From JAXGTD01 sp040775095 (GTDB lineage Bacteria; Pseudomonadota; Gammaproteobacteria; Chromatiales; Chromatiaceae): a DNA stretch of 31,628 nt. The first letter of the stretch is position 1. Every line of letters starts with the position of its first letter. Positions 14,830-24,307 of the stretch are shown one piece after another. Under the pieces are notes generated by a model, which ran no database searches, was not told the origin of the DNA, and saw only the letters and a program-made list of their open reading frames with translations. The DNA is taken from NCBI GenBank assembly GCA_040775095.1, contig JAXGTD010000034.1, positions 1 through 31,628 of the forward strand. The letters run 5' to 3'. The position numbers and the translations under genes were made by a program.

Positions 14830-16224
14830 TCAGCGCGCACTGCGAGCCGCAAGTCCGAACGCCTCGGTCAGGGTGGGGTGTGGATGGATCGCGGCGGCGA
14901 TCTGCTCCAGTGTCAGGCCGTGACGCACGGTCAGCGCGGCCTCACCCATCAGGTCAGCGGCCCCCTCGACCAAGACGTGGACACCCACCACGCGGCGATC
15001 CTCGCGCCGGTAGACGATGCGCAAACGCCCGGAGGCATCCCCGCTGATCTGCGCCCGGGCGTCGATGCGGTAGTCGTATTCGGCTACGGCTACATCGAGG
15101 CCGGCGGCGCGGGCGGCGTCCTCGGTGAGACCGGCCATGCCCAGCTCCGGATAGGAGAAAATCACCGCGCTATTGTGCTCGGGGCGCGGATACGCTGCCG
15201 GGGCGCCGAGCAGATGACGGGCGACGGCCAGTGCCTGCGCGGTGGCCCAGTGGGCGAACATCGGGTTGCCGACCAGATCGCCAGTGGCATAGATGCCGGG
15301 TTCACCGGTCTGCAGCGTGTCATCGACTTTGACACCATGGCGGTCGTGGCGCGCTGCCGTGGTTTCTAGGCCGAGACCGGCGACGTTGGGATGGCGGCCG
15401 GCGACGACGGCCACGACCTGGGCGTTCACTTGCTGCGATTGCCCGTCACGCGTATAGCGGACGGTATGCCGCGACGCCTCGCCCTCGATGGCCTCGACGA
15501 CCACGCCGGTCTGCACGTCGATTCCGTCCATCTGGAGCCGTTCGGCGAGCAGGCCGGCGAGCACGCCGTCCACTGCTGTGAGGATACGCGGCATGGCCTC
15601 CAACAGGGTCACGCGGGCGCCGAGCATGGCGAATATCTGCGCCATCTCCACCCCGATGGGACCGCCACCGATCAAGGCGAGTGATTCCGGTACGAAACCG
15701 ATCTCAAGCAGTCCTTGCGAGTCGATCACGCCTGGCAGATCCGCGCCCGGAATGGGCAGGCGCGAGGCGACCGAACCGGTGGCGAGAATCGCATTCTGAA
15801 AACCGATCTCGCGTCGTTCGCCTGCCGCTTCGACCACCGCCGTGCGCGGTCCCGTGAGGCGGGCGCGGCCGAAGGCCACTTCCAGCCCAGGCAATCCTTT
15901 CGCCTTGGTCAGCGCACCTTGCGCACGCCAGCTGAGAATCCGGTGTTTGCGGGCCTGCACCATGCTCCAGTCGACATCCAGGGCATCAGCTCCAGGCTCG
16001 GGCAAGCCGAAGTCACCCGCGCGCGCGAGTTCCCGGCGTCGCGCCGCGGTTTCGCGGAAAATCTTGGACGGGATACAGCCCTCGAACAGACAGGTGCCAC
16101 CCAGCCCACGCCCGGCCTCTAACAGCAGAACGCGCTTGCCGGCCTGCGCCAACGCCATCGCCGCGGGTGTGCCGCCCGGCCCTGCGCCGATAATAAGTAC
16201 GTCGTAGCGTGTGTCTGAGCTCAT
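14830..16224 (-). CDS. FAD-dependent pyridine nucleotide-disulfide oxidoreductase (dihydrolipoamide dehydrogenase-like)
   Basis: 464 residues from the ATG preceded by GGAGGAAA. Domains in order: FAD-binding GAGPGG near residue 14, redox-active disulfide GGTCLFEGCIPSK near 45, NAD(P)-binding IGGGPIGVE near 185, second FAD motif YATGDL near 305, and the C-terminal interface with the catalytic histidine in HPHPTLTEAF. The disulfide loop is CLFEGC instead of the CLNVGC of classical lipoamide dehydrogenase, which points to a separate subgroup. The mercuric reductase N-terminal metal domain and C-terminal cysteine pair are absent. It lies 52 bases after the damaged CDF gene and is probably cotranscribed with it. 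The substrate is unknown; no lipoyl enzyme genes are nearby. Confidence 0.88.
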   Translation of the reverse strand: MSSDTRYDVLIIGAGPGGTPAAMALAQAGKRVLLLEAGRGLGGTCLFEGCIPSKIFRETAARRRELARAGDFGLPEPGADALDVDWSMVQARKHRILSWRAQGALTKAKGLPGLEVAFGRARLTGPRTAVVEAAGERREIGFQNAILATGSVASRLPIPGADLPGVIDSQGLLEIGFVPESLALIGGGPIGVEMAQIFAMLGARVTLLEAMPRILTAVDGVLAGLLAERLQMDGIDVQTGVVVEAIEGEASRHTVRYTRDGQSQQVNAQVVAVVAGRHPNVAGLGLETTAARHDRHGVKVDDTLQTGEPGIYATGDLVGNPMFAHWATAQALAVARHLLGAPAAYPRPEHNSAVIFSYPELGMAGLTEDAARAAGLDVAVAEYDYRIDARAQISGDASGRLRIVYRREDRRVVGVHVLVEGAADLMGEAALTVRHGLTLEQIAAAIHPHPTLTEAFGLAARSAR

Positions 16225-16276
16225 GATGTTTTCCTCCTGTGCAAGTAATTCGAATACAGTGAAGCCAAGCGATGAT

Positions 16277-17511
16277 TCAGACGCCGTCTTGGCCGCGTCC
16301 ATGCCGGCTCGGCTCATGCGCGTCGACGCCCATTGGGACGGTATCCAGCGTGATGCCGGCACTTTCGAGCAATTCGGCCAAGGCCGTGTCCAGGGGGGTG
16401 TCGGGTGCGAAGCGCACCCGTTCGGCATTTTGGCGGATCAGCAAGGCGGCCAGTTTGATACCCTTGCCGCGTGTCTCATCCCGGTAAGGATTGGCCATCC
16501 AGACGCTTTGTCTCTGGTCGTCTTCGGGAGCGGCCTCCTCCACGCGAAGCCAGGCGGCCTGACCGAAGCGGCTGGCGGGCGTTTTGCGATCATCATCGAA
16601 CAAGGTGATGTTGCGATGGTGGGTGTTCGCCGCAGGCTCAAAGTGGAGCGCGATGGTCTCCAGCCGCGGTAGTCTTGCACGCAGCCTCGCTTCGAGTTGA
16701 TCGACGACTTCGTGCGCAGCCTTCAAGCCGCAAGGCAAGACCTCGATCGTGGCCGCCAGGAACAGCGCGCTGCCCGCGTGCCTCAGGATTACGTCGCGTG
16801 CAGTTTGCACGCCAGGATGGCGCGCCAGCGTCTCCAGAACCCACTCACGCTGCTCGCGCGGCGCCGCGGCATCGAGCAGGGACAACACGCCGTCGCGAAG
16901 CACCTCCCAAGCGCCATGCAAGATCAGCAGCAGGATGACCGCCACGGCGATTGCCTCCGCGTAAGGCAGCCCCGACCCATGGGCGACGACGCCGACGATG
17001 GCCACTACGCCCGCGCCGATATCGCCCAGCCCGCTGGCAGCGTCACTGCGCAAACCGGGCGAACCAAGGCGAGCTGCGGCGCGCCGCTCGGCGTAGAAAG
17101 ATACGCTCTGCAGGACGAGCAGGAAGGCGATAAAACCGCTGGTCAAGACCGGCATGACCGACGGCGCGTCTCTGACTTCGAGCACGCTTTGCAGAATTTC
17201 ATGGCCGGCCGCGAGGACAGCAAGCCAGCTGAGCACGGCGGCCAGATCTTCTAGCTTGTGCAAGCCGAGCGGAAAGCGCGCGGAGCGATGGGCAGAGAAA
17301 CGCACTGCAGTATAGATCAGCAGCGCTCCGACGACGTCGGATAGGCTGTGTAGAGCGTTGGCATCACAATGAGGCTGCCGCTCCACCATGCCCAACCGAG
17401 TTTCGCCAGTCCCAGCACACTGTTGAGGACCGTCGAAGCCAGCACCCAACGGCGTTTTTCAATCGCGTCGTTTATCAATTGACTCACTCTGCCATCCCGC
17501 CATGCTCGCAA
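16277..17511 (-). pseudogene. CDF metal transporter with NifX-like C-terminal domain, frameshifted
   Basis: The N-terminus (RRWVLASTVLNSVLGLAKLG, from about 17511 or a GTG just after) reads into helix 1, then the frame shifts near 17370: the DNA reads ATTGTGATGCC where one more base would give the family sequence followed by DANALHSLSDVVG. The second frame continues with four to five more helices and the CDF cytoplasmic domain (LETLARHPGVQTARDV). About 100 further residues have a different fold: FGQAAWLRVEE, NPYRDE, GKGIKLAALL, and LLESAGI, the pattern of the dinitrogenase iron-molybdenum cofactor-binding (NifX/NifY) domain. Some CDF proteins carry this extension. A single sequencing error would restore one protein of about 410 residues. 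Start codon uncertain. Confidence 0.8.
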
Positions 17512-17644
17512 AAATTGCTTCGGAGTGGCGTGGGGTTACACCGAAGACTGAAGTACACCCGCCTCCATGATCCCCCGTAGTTATCTGCAACGCGGCGGTG
17601 CGGAGCGGCAACGGGCGACAAGGCGTGCCTTCCAGCGCAATAGA

Positions 17645-20248
17645 TCAATGGTGATTGTTGGCCAGAATCAACCGTGCCGCCGTCACTTTCACCAGGTCGT
17701 TGATCAGGAACCACGCCAGCGCGTAGCCCCAGATCATCAGGGCGTAGGTCCAGCCGATGGGTGTCATCAACCAGCCCTCGGCGGCGAAGATCGTGCCGAC
17801 CGCTTCAGTACCGAATGTGGCCCAGAACAGCACCGGCGCCGGCCAGGGCTTTTGCCAGAACCAACCACGCGCCCGGGTGATATAGAGCGTGCTGTGGCCG
17901 GCCACGATCAGCTTCAGGAACAGGAAGGTGCGAATCTCGTCGTGGGAGAACTGCCATTCCTGCAACAGGTAGAACAACACGAACGAGGAGATCACCCCGG
18001 CCACCCCCAGCACACTGGCGATCGTCGTCAGCTCGCGCATGTTCCAGCGTACCGGTCGGCGTTCGACCCGGGTGCGGTCATAGGCGATCGCAAGGATCGG
18101 GATGTCGTTGAGCAGAGCCAGCAGGATGATCATCAGCGCGGTGATCGGGTAGAGGTTGAATACCACAATCGACAGGGTCATGAACAACACGATGCGGATG
18201 GTCTCGGCGATGCGGAATATCGCGTAGCTCTGCATACGCTCAAAGGTGATCCGGGCCTGCTCGATCGCATCGTTGATCACCGACAGACCCGGCGCGGTGA
18301 GCACGATGTCGGCCGCGGTGCGGGCCGCATCGGTGGCGTTATCGACCGCGAACCCGCAGTCGGCCTTCTTCAGCGCCGGGGCATCGTTCACCCCGTCGCC
18401 GGTCATGCCGACGATATGACCGCCCTTCTGCAGGGTATCGACGATGCGGTATTTGTCCTCCGGCACCACCTCGGCAAAGATGTCCACCGACTCGATCATC
18501 TCGACGATGGCCGACTCGTGGGTGTGGATGAACTCGCGCTCCAGCAGCCGGGGGTCGTACAGCTCCTTGAGGCTTGCCATCACCTCGGCGGCGAAGCGCC
18601 CGGCCTCGCGCTGCGACACATCGCCCTTGAGACGCCGGTAGATGGCGCCGGTCAGGGCCTCGGCCAGGGCCAGCAGCTCCTGGCTGCCCGAGCCCTTGAG
18701 CTGGTGCGAGCGGATGGTCTCCTGCTCCAGTCCCAGCAGCCGGCCGACCTCCCGCGCGATGGCCACGTGATCGCCGGTAATCATCTTTACCCGCACGCCA
18801 TAGGCGTGCATCTGTCGCACCACCTCGGCGGAGTCCTCCCGCGGCGGGTCATAGAGCGGGATCAGGCCGATCAGTTGCAGTGGCTGACTGCCCGACTTGC
18901 GCCCCACCGCCAAGGTGCGGTAACCGCGTTTGGCGAGTCGATCCACCTGCTCGACCACGGCCGCGCCCTGCTCGTCCGGCAGCTCGGCCATGGCGAGCAA
19001 CACTTGGGCCGCGCCCTTGACGGCGGTGAAGGTCCCCTCCGGACCCACGATGGTGGCGGCGGTATGCTTGCCCACCGGATCGAAGGGCACGAAATGGGTC
19101 TGCCGGTAGTCCGACAGGGCAACCCGCGGAAACCGCTTGTCGAGATGGTTGAAGACCGGCAGTTCCATCGGGTCGTCGTTCTCGCGCTTGGAGGCCAGCG
19201 CCGCGACCCGGAACAGTTCTTCGGCATCGAATCCGTCCATCAGCACGGGCTCGGCCACCTGCATCCGGTTTTGGGTCAGGGTCCCGGTCTTGTCCGAGCA
19301 GAACACGTCCACCCCGGCCAGTTCCTCGATCGCTGACAGGCGCGAGACGATCGCCTGTCGGCGCGCCAGGTTGACCGCACCCACGGCCATGGTGACCGAC
19401 AGCACCGCCGGAAGTGCCACCGGAATCGCCGCGACGGTCAGCACCAGCGAGAAGCGTGCGATCTCCAGCAGGCTCTCGTGGCGGAACAGCGCCACCATGA
19501 TGATCAGCACGACCAGCGCAAGGGTGATCAGGATCAGGAAATTGCCGATCTGTATGACCATCTTCTGGAAGTGGCTGCGTTCCTCCAGGCTCGCCTTTGC
19601 CACCAGCGAGACCACGCTGGCGAAGGCCGTGCGTGGCCCGGTGTTGACCACCAGGGCCAGCATCTCGCCCTGCTTGACGATGGTATTCGCATAGGCCACC
19701 TCGCCGGCCGCCTTCGACACCGGCAGGGACTCCCCGGTCAGGGCGGCCTGGTCAATCGACAGATAGTCCCCGTCCATGAGCTTGACGTCGGCCGGCACGA
19801 TGTCGCCGATCTTCAGCTTGATGATCTCGCCGGGGACCAGAGCGCGGGCGGGGATGGTCGCGAATACCCCGTCACGCAGTACGATCACCTCGTTGGCCAA
19901 GCGGGCCTTGAGCGCCGTTAGGGCGTTCAGCGCCCGGTGTTCCTGGAAGAAGTCCAGCCCGGCGTTGACCAGCAGCATGATCAGGATGATCGCGAAGTCC
20001 TCCCACTTCTGCACCAGCGCCGAGAGCAACGCCGCGGCCTCGATCATCCAGGGGATCGGCCCCCAGAAACGGCGCAACACCCGGTGCCACAGAGGCTCTT
20101 CGTGCTCCTCGATCTGGTTCGGCCCGACCTCGGCCAGGCGTCGTCTCGCTTCCGCGCCGTCCAGGCCATGGTGCCTGTCGGACTGCAGTGCCTTGAGGAC
20201 GTTCTCGATGTCCTGCTCTCGGTAGTTGTCGGTGTCTTGTGGCTTCAT
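17645..20248 (-). CDS. Plasma-membrane H+-ATPase type P-type ATPase (P3A)
   Basis: 867 residues. The phosphorylation motif CSDKTGTLTQNRM is near residue 318, the actuator TGES near 169, and the hinge TGDGVNDAPALKKAD near 614; ten membrane helices can be placed. The short N-terminal cation ATPase domain and the lack of heavy-metal CPC motifs or a metal-binding domain fit the proton-pumping P3A class found in fungi, plants and some bacteria. Role: proton export or pH/potential control in the inner membrane. It follows the channel gene by 115 bases and is probably in the same transcript. Confidence 0.93.
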   Translation of the reverse strand: MKPQDTDNYREQDIENVLKALQSDRHHGLDGAEARRRLAEVGPNQIEEHEEPLWHRVLRRFWGPIPWMIEAAALLSALVQKWEDFAIILIMLLVNAGLDFFQEHRALNALTALKARLANEVIVLRDGVFATIPARALVPGEIIKLKIGDIVPADVKLMDGDYLSIDQAALTGESLPVSKAAGEVAYANTIVKQGEMLALVVNTGPRTAFASVVSLVAKASLEERSHFQKMVIQIGNFLILITLALVVLIIMVALFRHESLLEIARFSLVLTVAAIPVALPAVLSVTMAVGAVNLARRQAIVSRLSAIEELAGVDVFCSDKTGTLTQNRMQVAEPVLMDGFDAEELFRVAALASKRENDDPMELPVFNHLDKRFPRVALSDYRQTHFVPFDPVGKHTAATIVGPEGTFTAVKGAAQVLLAMAELPDEQGAAVVEQVDRLAKRGYRTLAVGRKSGSQPLQLIGLIPLYDPPREDSAEVVRQMHAYGVRVKMITGDHVAIAREVGRLLGLEQETIRSHQLKGSGSQELLALAEALTGAIYRRLKGDVSQREAGRFAAEVMASLKELYDPRLLEREFIHTHESAIVEMIESVDIFAEVVPEDKYRIVDTLQKGGHIVGMTGDGVNDAPALKKADCGFAVDNATDAARTAADIVLTAPGLSVINDAIEQARITFERMQSYAIFRIAETIRIVLFMTLSIVVFNLYPITALMIILLALLNDIPILAIAYDRTRVERRPVRWNMRELTTIASVLGVAGVISSFVLFYLLQEWQFSHDEIRTFLFLKLIVAGHSTLYITRARGWFWQKPWPAPVLFWATFGTEAVGTIFAAEGWLMTPIGWTYALMIWGYALAWFLINDLVKVTAARLILANNHH

Positions 20249-20363
20249 GAAACAAGCTTCAATTGTCGGTAGCGGCTCAATGTGCTCTGGTCCCCGGGTA
20301 TCGCGCGGCCTTTTCAGTAAGGCCGACGCGTCCTGGGGTTCTATGCCGTTCTTGGGGACCGGT

Positions 20364-20966
20364 TCATGGTTTGTCCTTCATGGACTGATGGCCGTAGATG
20401 AGCACGGCGAAAAACACGCCGCCCTGCACGAAGCCGAGCAAGGCCTCGATCCCACTGGCCCACATGGCGTTCAGGGTTTGCGGCACCCAATCGCCGAGGC
20501 CAAGGGTGGTGAACAGCTCGACCGAGATATACAAGGCTACCGCCAGGGGGTGGGCCTCCATGGCCGCCATTTCGGCCGGCGGCAGGGTGCCGCTGTACTG
20601 GAACAGGGAAAACACGCCGAACAGCTGGAACAGCAGCGCGAAATACAGCACCGTGACCGCCGATACCAAAAGGTAGAGAAATACGATGTGCAACAGGTCG
20701 AGGTGCACCGACCGCCGCCGGCGGGAGATGTAGAACAGCATCACGTCCAAGAGGGCGAAGCGCACCACGACGATGTAGACCAGGAAAGCCGTGAGCAGGG
20801 CCTCGCGGTGGGCGGCGAACGATGCGGGGCCCTCGGCCTGCCACGCGCCGGCGATGAACAGCGGGATGAGCAGCACGGGAATGAGCAGGGGCAGGACGGC
20901 CATCCAGCGGCTCACCAGATCGCGGCTGGGCAGGCGCAAGGCGGAAGGGGGGGCGGTCGCTGTCAC
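20364..20966 (-). CDS. Ion channel protein, two-pore-domain K+ channel-like
   Basis: 200 residues with four or five hydrophobic helices. The last pair encloses a pore-like loop, ELFTTLGLGDWVPQ, close to the K+ channel filter T-x-G-x-G-D. Glycine-leucine-glycine replaces glycine-tyrosine-glycine, so ion selectivity is uncertain. It precedes the P3A proton ATPase, and the two may balance each other's charge movement. The start ATG is 114 bases after a copy of the repeated promoter-like element. Confidence 0.75.
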   Translation of the reverse strand: MTATAPPSALRLPSRDLVSRWMAVLPLLIPVLLIPLFIAGAWQAEGPASFAAHREALLTAFLVYIVVVRFALLDVMLFYISRRRRSVHLDLLHIVFLYLLVSAVTVLYFALLFQLFGVFSLFQYSGTLPPAEMAAMEAHPLAVALYISVELFTTLGLGDWVPQTLNAMWASGIEALLGFVQGGVFFAVLIYGHQSMKDKP

Positions 20967-21079
20967 GGTGCGTCCTCCGTGCGCGGCAGGCCGGCCAGTG
21001 CGACCCGGCCGCCGGAGCCAAGCACGGCCAGCGTCTGCGCGAAAGGAGATACCCGGTGTCTCGGCTTGGTCATGAAGGC

Positions 21080-21106
21080 GGAAGGCAGCGGCTCGAAAAA
21101 GATGCG
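21080..21106 (-). promoter_or_regulatory. Repeated promoter-like element, copy b
   Basis: On the - strand: CGCATCT, 12 bases, TGCCTTCC. The spacer is three bases shorter than in the other copies. It lies between the RND stop and the channel start. A CCCACG / CGTGGG hairpin sits just upstream (21111-21128) and may be the end of the RND transcript. Confidence 0.5.
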
Positions 21107-21196
21107 ATGCCCCACGCTCACACGTGGGCGTTGGCAGGTCGCGCCGGCTCGGCTCTGGGCGCCAGCCATGGACTCAGGGCGCGGGATGCGCGACGT

Positions 21197-24100
21197 TCAT
21201 CCTGCGCCCTGTCGGCCCCAACGCCGGCGGCCCGACTCCAGTGCATGAAACAGCACCGGCACCATCAGCAGGGTGAGGAAGGTGCCCGTCAGCAGGCCGC
21301 CGATGGCCACCACCGCCAGGGGCGACAGGCGCTCGATGCCCACCGCCCACTCCAGCGCGATGGGGATCATCCCGACGATGGTGGAGCCGGCCGTCATCAG
21401 AATCGGCCGCGTACGCAGTTGCACCGCCCGCAGGATGGCGTCGTTCAGGGATCTGCCCTCGGCCAGGGCGACCTGGATGAAGTCCACCAGCAGGATGCCG
21501 TTGTTCACCACGATGCCCATCAGCAGGATCAGGCCCATGAAGGAGGGCATGCAGCCGTGCTTGTCGGCAAGCATCATGGCCCAGGCGGCGCCGATCAGGG
21601 CCAGAGGCAGGGTGCCCATGATCGCCAGCGGGTGCAGAAAGGAGCGGAAGATGACCGCCAGGGTGAGGAATAGCAGGACCAGGCCCAGCCCCAGGGCCGT
21701 GATCAGGCGGCCGAAGGACTCGCCCATCTGCTTGATCTCGCCCTCGTGGCTGATCGAATAGCCGCGCGGCAGCTCCAGGCCGGCGAGGGCCTGCTCGACG
21801 TTCTCCTGCAGATGGGTGACGGCGACGTTGCGGCGGTAGCCGATCACGTCCACCGTGGGTTGCAGGGCCTGGTGGGTGTGGCTGGCCGGGGCGTGCTCGA
21901 TGCTGACCTGCGCCAGGTTGGACAGCGGAATCAACTTGCCGTCCGCGGTGCGAATGGGCAGCCCGGCGATCATCTCCGGGTCGTTGCGCTCGTCCGCCTT
22001 CAGGCGTACCCAGACCGGGATCGAATTCTCCCCCGCCACCCGCAGCCGTCCACCGGGTATCCCACCCACCGCGGCGGCCACCTGTTTGGCGATGGCGTCG
22101 GCGCCGAGGCCGAAATGATGGGCCTGCAGTGGGTCCACGTCCAACTGCACGCGGCGCGAGTGGCCCTGCCAGGAGCGCTCCACCCCGGTCAGGCCCTGTA
22201 CCTTGGAGAGCCGCTGCATCACCTCGTCGGCGAGGCGGTCCAGCACCCGCCAGTCGGGACCGGTGATCATCACGTCCACGCTGCCGCGGATGGAGGAGAG
22301 CGGCGTGGCCCCGTATTCGCTCACGTTGGCGGCGATCAGGCCGGGGATCGCGCGCACCCGTTCGCGTACCTCCCGTTCCAGCGCGTAAATGCTCATGCTC
22401 CGGGAAAAACGGTCCACCAGGTTGACGGTGCTCTGGCCCTGCTGAAAGGTGTGGGCGGCGCCGAAGGCCCGCACGCCCGGTTCCGAGCCCACCACCGTGG
22501 AGCTGGAGATCAGCCAGTCGGCGGGCACCGCCTGGCGGATGGCGGTGTCCACCTCGGTGGCGATGCGCTGCATCTGTTGCTCGTTGGTGTCCGGCTCGGC
22601 CTCGAAGTCGACCAGGAAGATGCCGGTGTCCATCAGCGGCATCAGCTCCCTCCCCACCAGGGGCATCTGCCTGGCGGAGAAGGCGAACAGGCCGAAGAAC
22701 AGGATCAGCACGAGGGCGCGGTGCGCCAGTCCCCAACGCACCAGGGCAATGTAGAAGCGTTTCATCGGCTCCAGCACCCAGCGCGCGAAGGGGCGCAGCA
22801 CGAAGCCCAGTGGATCGCGGGCGCCGGGCCTGAGCAGCCAGGGGGTAAGCAGCGGGATGATGGTCACGGAGACGATGAAGGAGGCGCCCAGGGCGATGAT
22901 CAACACCACCGAGAGGGGTTGCAGCACGGTCTGCACGTAGCCGCCGATGAAGACGATGGGCACCAGCACGATCACCGTGCTGAAGGTGCCGGAGAAGTCC
23001 GCCAGCAGGATCTCCTGGGTGCCGCGGGCGGCGGCGCTGAGTCCGCGCTCGCCCAGCTCGTCGATGTGGCGCTCGATGTTTTCGACCACCACGATGGCGT
23101 CGTCCACCAGCATGCCCACGGCGATGATGACCGCGGTCAGGGTGACCATGTTGAGCTCATAGTCCAGCGCCCACATCGCGGCGAAGGTGAGCAGGTAGGT
23201 GAAGGGCAGGGACAAGGCGGTGACGAACGCAGCGCGGCTGTTGCCGAGGAACAGCAGGATCACCAGCACCGCCATGATCACCGCATCGCGCAGGGCGTCG
23301 AGCATGTTGGAGACGGTCAGGTCGATGAGCCGTCCCTGGGTGTCGGCGACCTGGATGTCGAGCATGGGGAAGTCCGCGCGGATGGCCGGCAGGGCTTGCT
23401 CCATGGCCGACACCACGTCGCTGGCGTTGCCATGCTCGCCGCGCAGCAGGGCCACCGCCACGGCGTCGTGGCCGTTACCCCGGTACAGGCTGGTGGGGTC
23501 GGCACGGCCCCAGCCCACCGCACCGAGATCGCCCACGCGCACGAAGCCACCGCCCGCTACCGGCACCAGGATTGCCGCCAGGTCGTCCAGGCCATGGGCC
23601 AGGTTGCGGGTGCTGAGCAGCAGCCGGTAGCGCTCGCGCTCGATCAGGCCCGCCGGGCGCGAGTTGTTGTCGGCGGCCAGGGCGGCGGCTACCTGGCCAA
23701 TGTCCAGGTCGTGGGCCACCAGGCGGTCACGGTCCAGGTCGATGGCCACCTGTCGATCATCGCCGCCGAATACCTCCGCCTCGGCCACGCCAGGTACGTT
23801 GAGCAACGCGTCGCGCAGCGGGTTCTCCGCCAGGCGTTGCACCTGGCCCAGGTCCAGGCCGCTGTTGTCGGCGGGGCTGACCGCCAGCACCATTGCCGGA
23901 TGGGCCGCATCGGTGATGCGGAAGATCAGCGGCTCGTGGGTCCCTTCCGGCAGATATCCCGTGACCCGCTTGAGCTCCGTCTCAACTCGGGCCGCGGCCA
24001 GGTCGATGTCGTTGCCGTACTCGAATTCCACCTGCACCAGGGATACCTGATCGCGGGAGGTCGAGGTCACCCGACGCACCCCATCCAGGGCCGACAGGCG

Positions 24101-24307
24101 CACCTCCAGCGGGTGGGTCACCTCCAGGGCCACGTCGTCGGCGGTCGCACCGGGCCACTGGGTGACCACCGAGACCATGGGCCGGTTGGTGTCCGGGAAC
24201 AGGTTGGTCGGCATCCTGGAATAGCCCATGAGCCCCAACAGGGTGGCCACCAGGGTGAAGGCGAGCACCGCATGCGGGCGGTGCAGCAAGCGTTCCATCG
24301 CTGTCAT
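21197..24307 (-). CDS. RND-family efflux transporter, inner-membrane pump (AcrB type)
   Basis: 1036 residues, full length for the family. N-terminal membrane helix, then the first periplasmic loop, helices 2-6 with the proton-relay aspartates in GMLVDDAIVVVENIERH (about residue 400), the second periplasmic loop, and the C-terminal helices with NNGILLVDF. Sequence style is that of drug/hydrophobe exporters (HAE1) more than of the CusA/CzcA metal group, as no methionine-rich cluster is evident. ATG overlaps the stop of the adaptor gene (ATGA). No outer-membrane TolC-like gene is present in the window. A small fragment similar to this gene lies at 14743-14783. Confidence 0.94.
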   Translation of the reverse strand: MTAMERLLHRPHAVLAFTLVATLLGLMGYSRMPTNLFPDTNRPMVSVVTQWPGATADDVALEVTHPLEVRLSALDGVRRVTSTSRDQVSLVQVEFEYGNDIDLAAARVETELKRVTGYLPEGTHEPLIFRITDAAHPAMVLAVSPADNSGLDLGQVQRLAENPLRDALLNVPGVAEAEVFGGDDRQVAIDLDRDRLVAHDLDIGQVAAALAADNNSRPAGLIERERYRLLLSTRNLAHGLDDLAAILVPVAGGGFVRVGDLGAVGWGRADPTSLYRGNGHDAVAVALLRGEHGNASDVVSAMEQALPAIRADFPMLDIQVADTQGRLIDLTVSNMLDALRDAVIMAVLVILLFLGNSRAAFVTALSLPFTYLLTFAAMWALDYELNMVTLTAVIIAVGMLVDDAIVVVENIERHIDELGERGLSAAARGTQEILLADFSGTFSTVIVLVPIVFIGGYVQTVLQPLSVVLIIALGASFIVSVTIIPLLTPWLLRPGARDPLGFVLRPFARWVLEPMKRFYIALVRWGLAHRALVLILFFGLFAFSARQMPLVGRELMPLMDTGIFLVDFEAEPDTNEQQMQRIATEVDTAIRQAVPADWLISSSTVVGSEPGVRAFGAAHTFQQGQSTVNLVDRFSRSMSIYALEREVRERVRAIPGLIAANVSEYGATPLSSIRGSVDVMITGPDWRVLDRLADEVMQRLSKVQGLTGVERSWQGHSRRVQLDVDPLQAHHFGLGADAIAKQVAAAVGGIPGGRLRVAGENSIPVWVRLKADERNDPEMIAGLPIRTADGKLIPLSNLAQVSIEHAPASHTHQALQPTVDVIGYRRNVAVTHLQENVEQALAGLELPRGYSISHEGEIKQMGESFGRLITALGLGLVLLFLTLAVIFRSFLHPLAIMGTLPLALIGAAWAMMLADKHGCMPSFMGLILLMGIVVNNGILLVDFIQVALAEGRSLNDAILRAVQLRTRPILMTAGSTIVGMIPIALEWAVGIERLSPLAVVAIGGLLTGTFLTLLMVPVLFHALESGRRRWGRQGAG

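Noticed and set aside
14830..16224. Mercuric reductase
   Set aside because: The N-terminal metal domain and C-terminal cysteine pair are missing, and no mer genes are nearby.
17567..19336. A 589-codon open frame on the + strand opposite the P-type ATPase
   Set aside because: Same reverse-frame bias; the ATPase on the other strand has all its motifs.
20963..21169. A 68-codon frame upstream of the channel gene
   Set aside because: It covers the promoter-like element, and its HRIFFEP part is simply the translation of that repeat; no family or good ribosome site.
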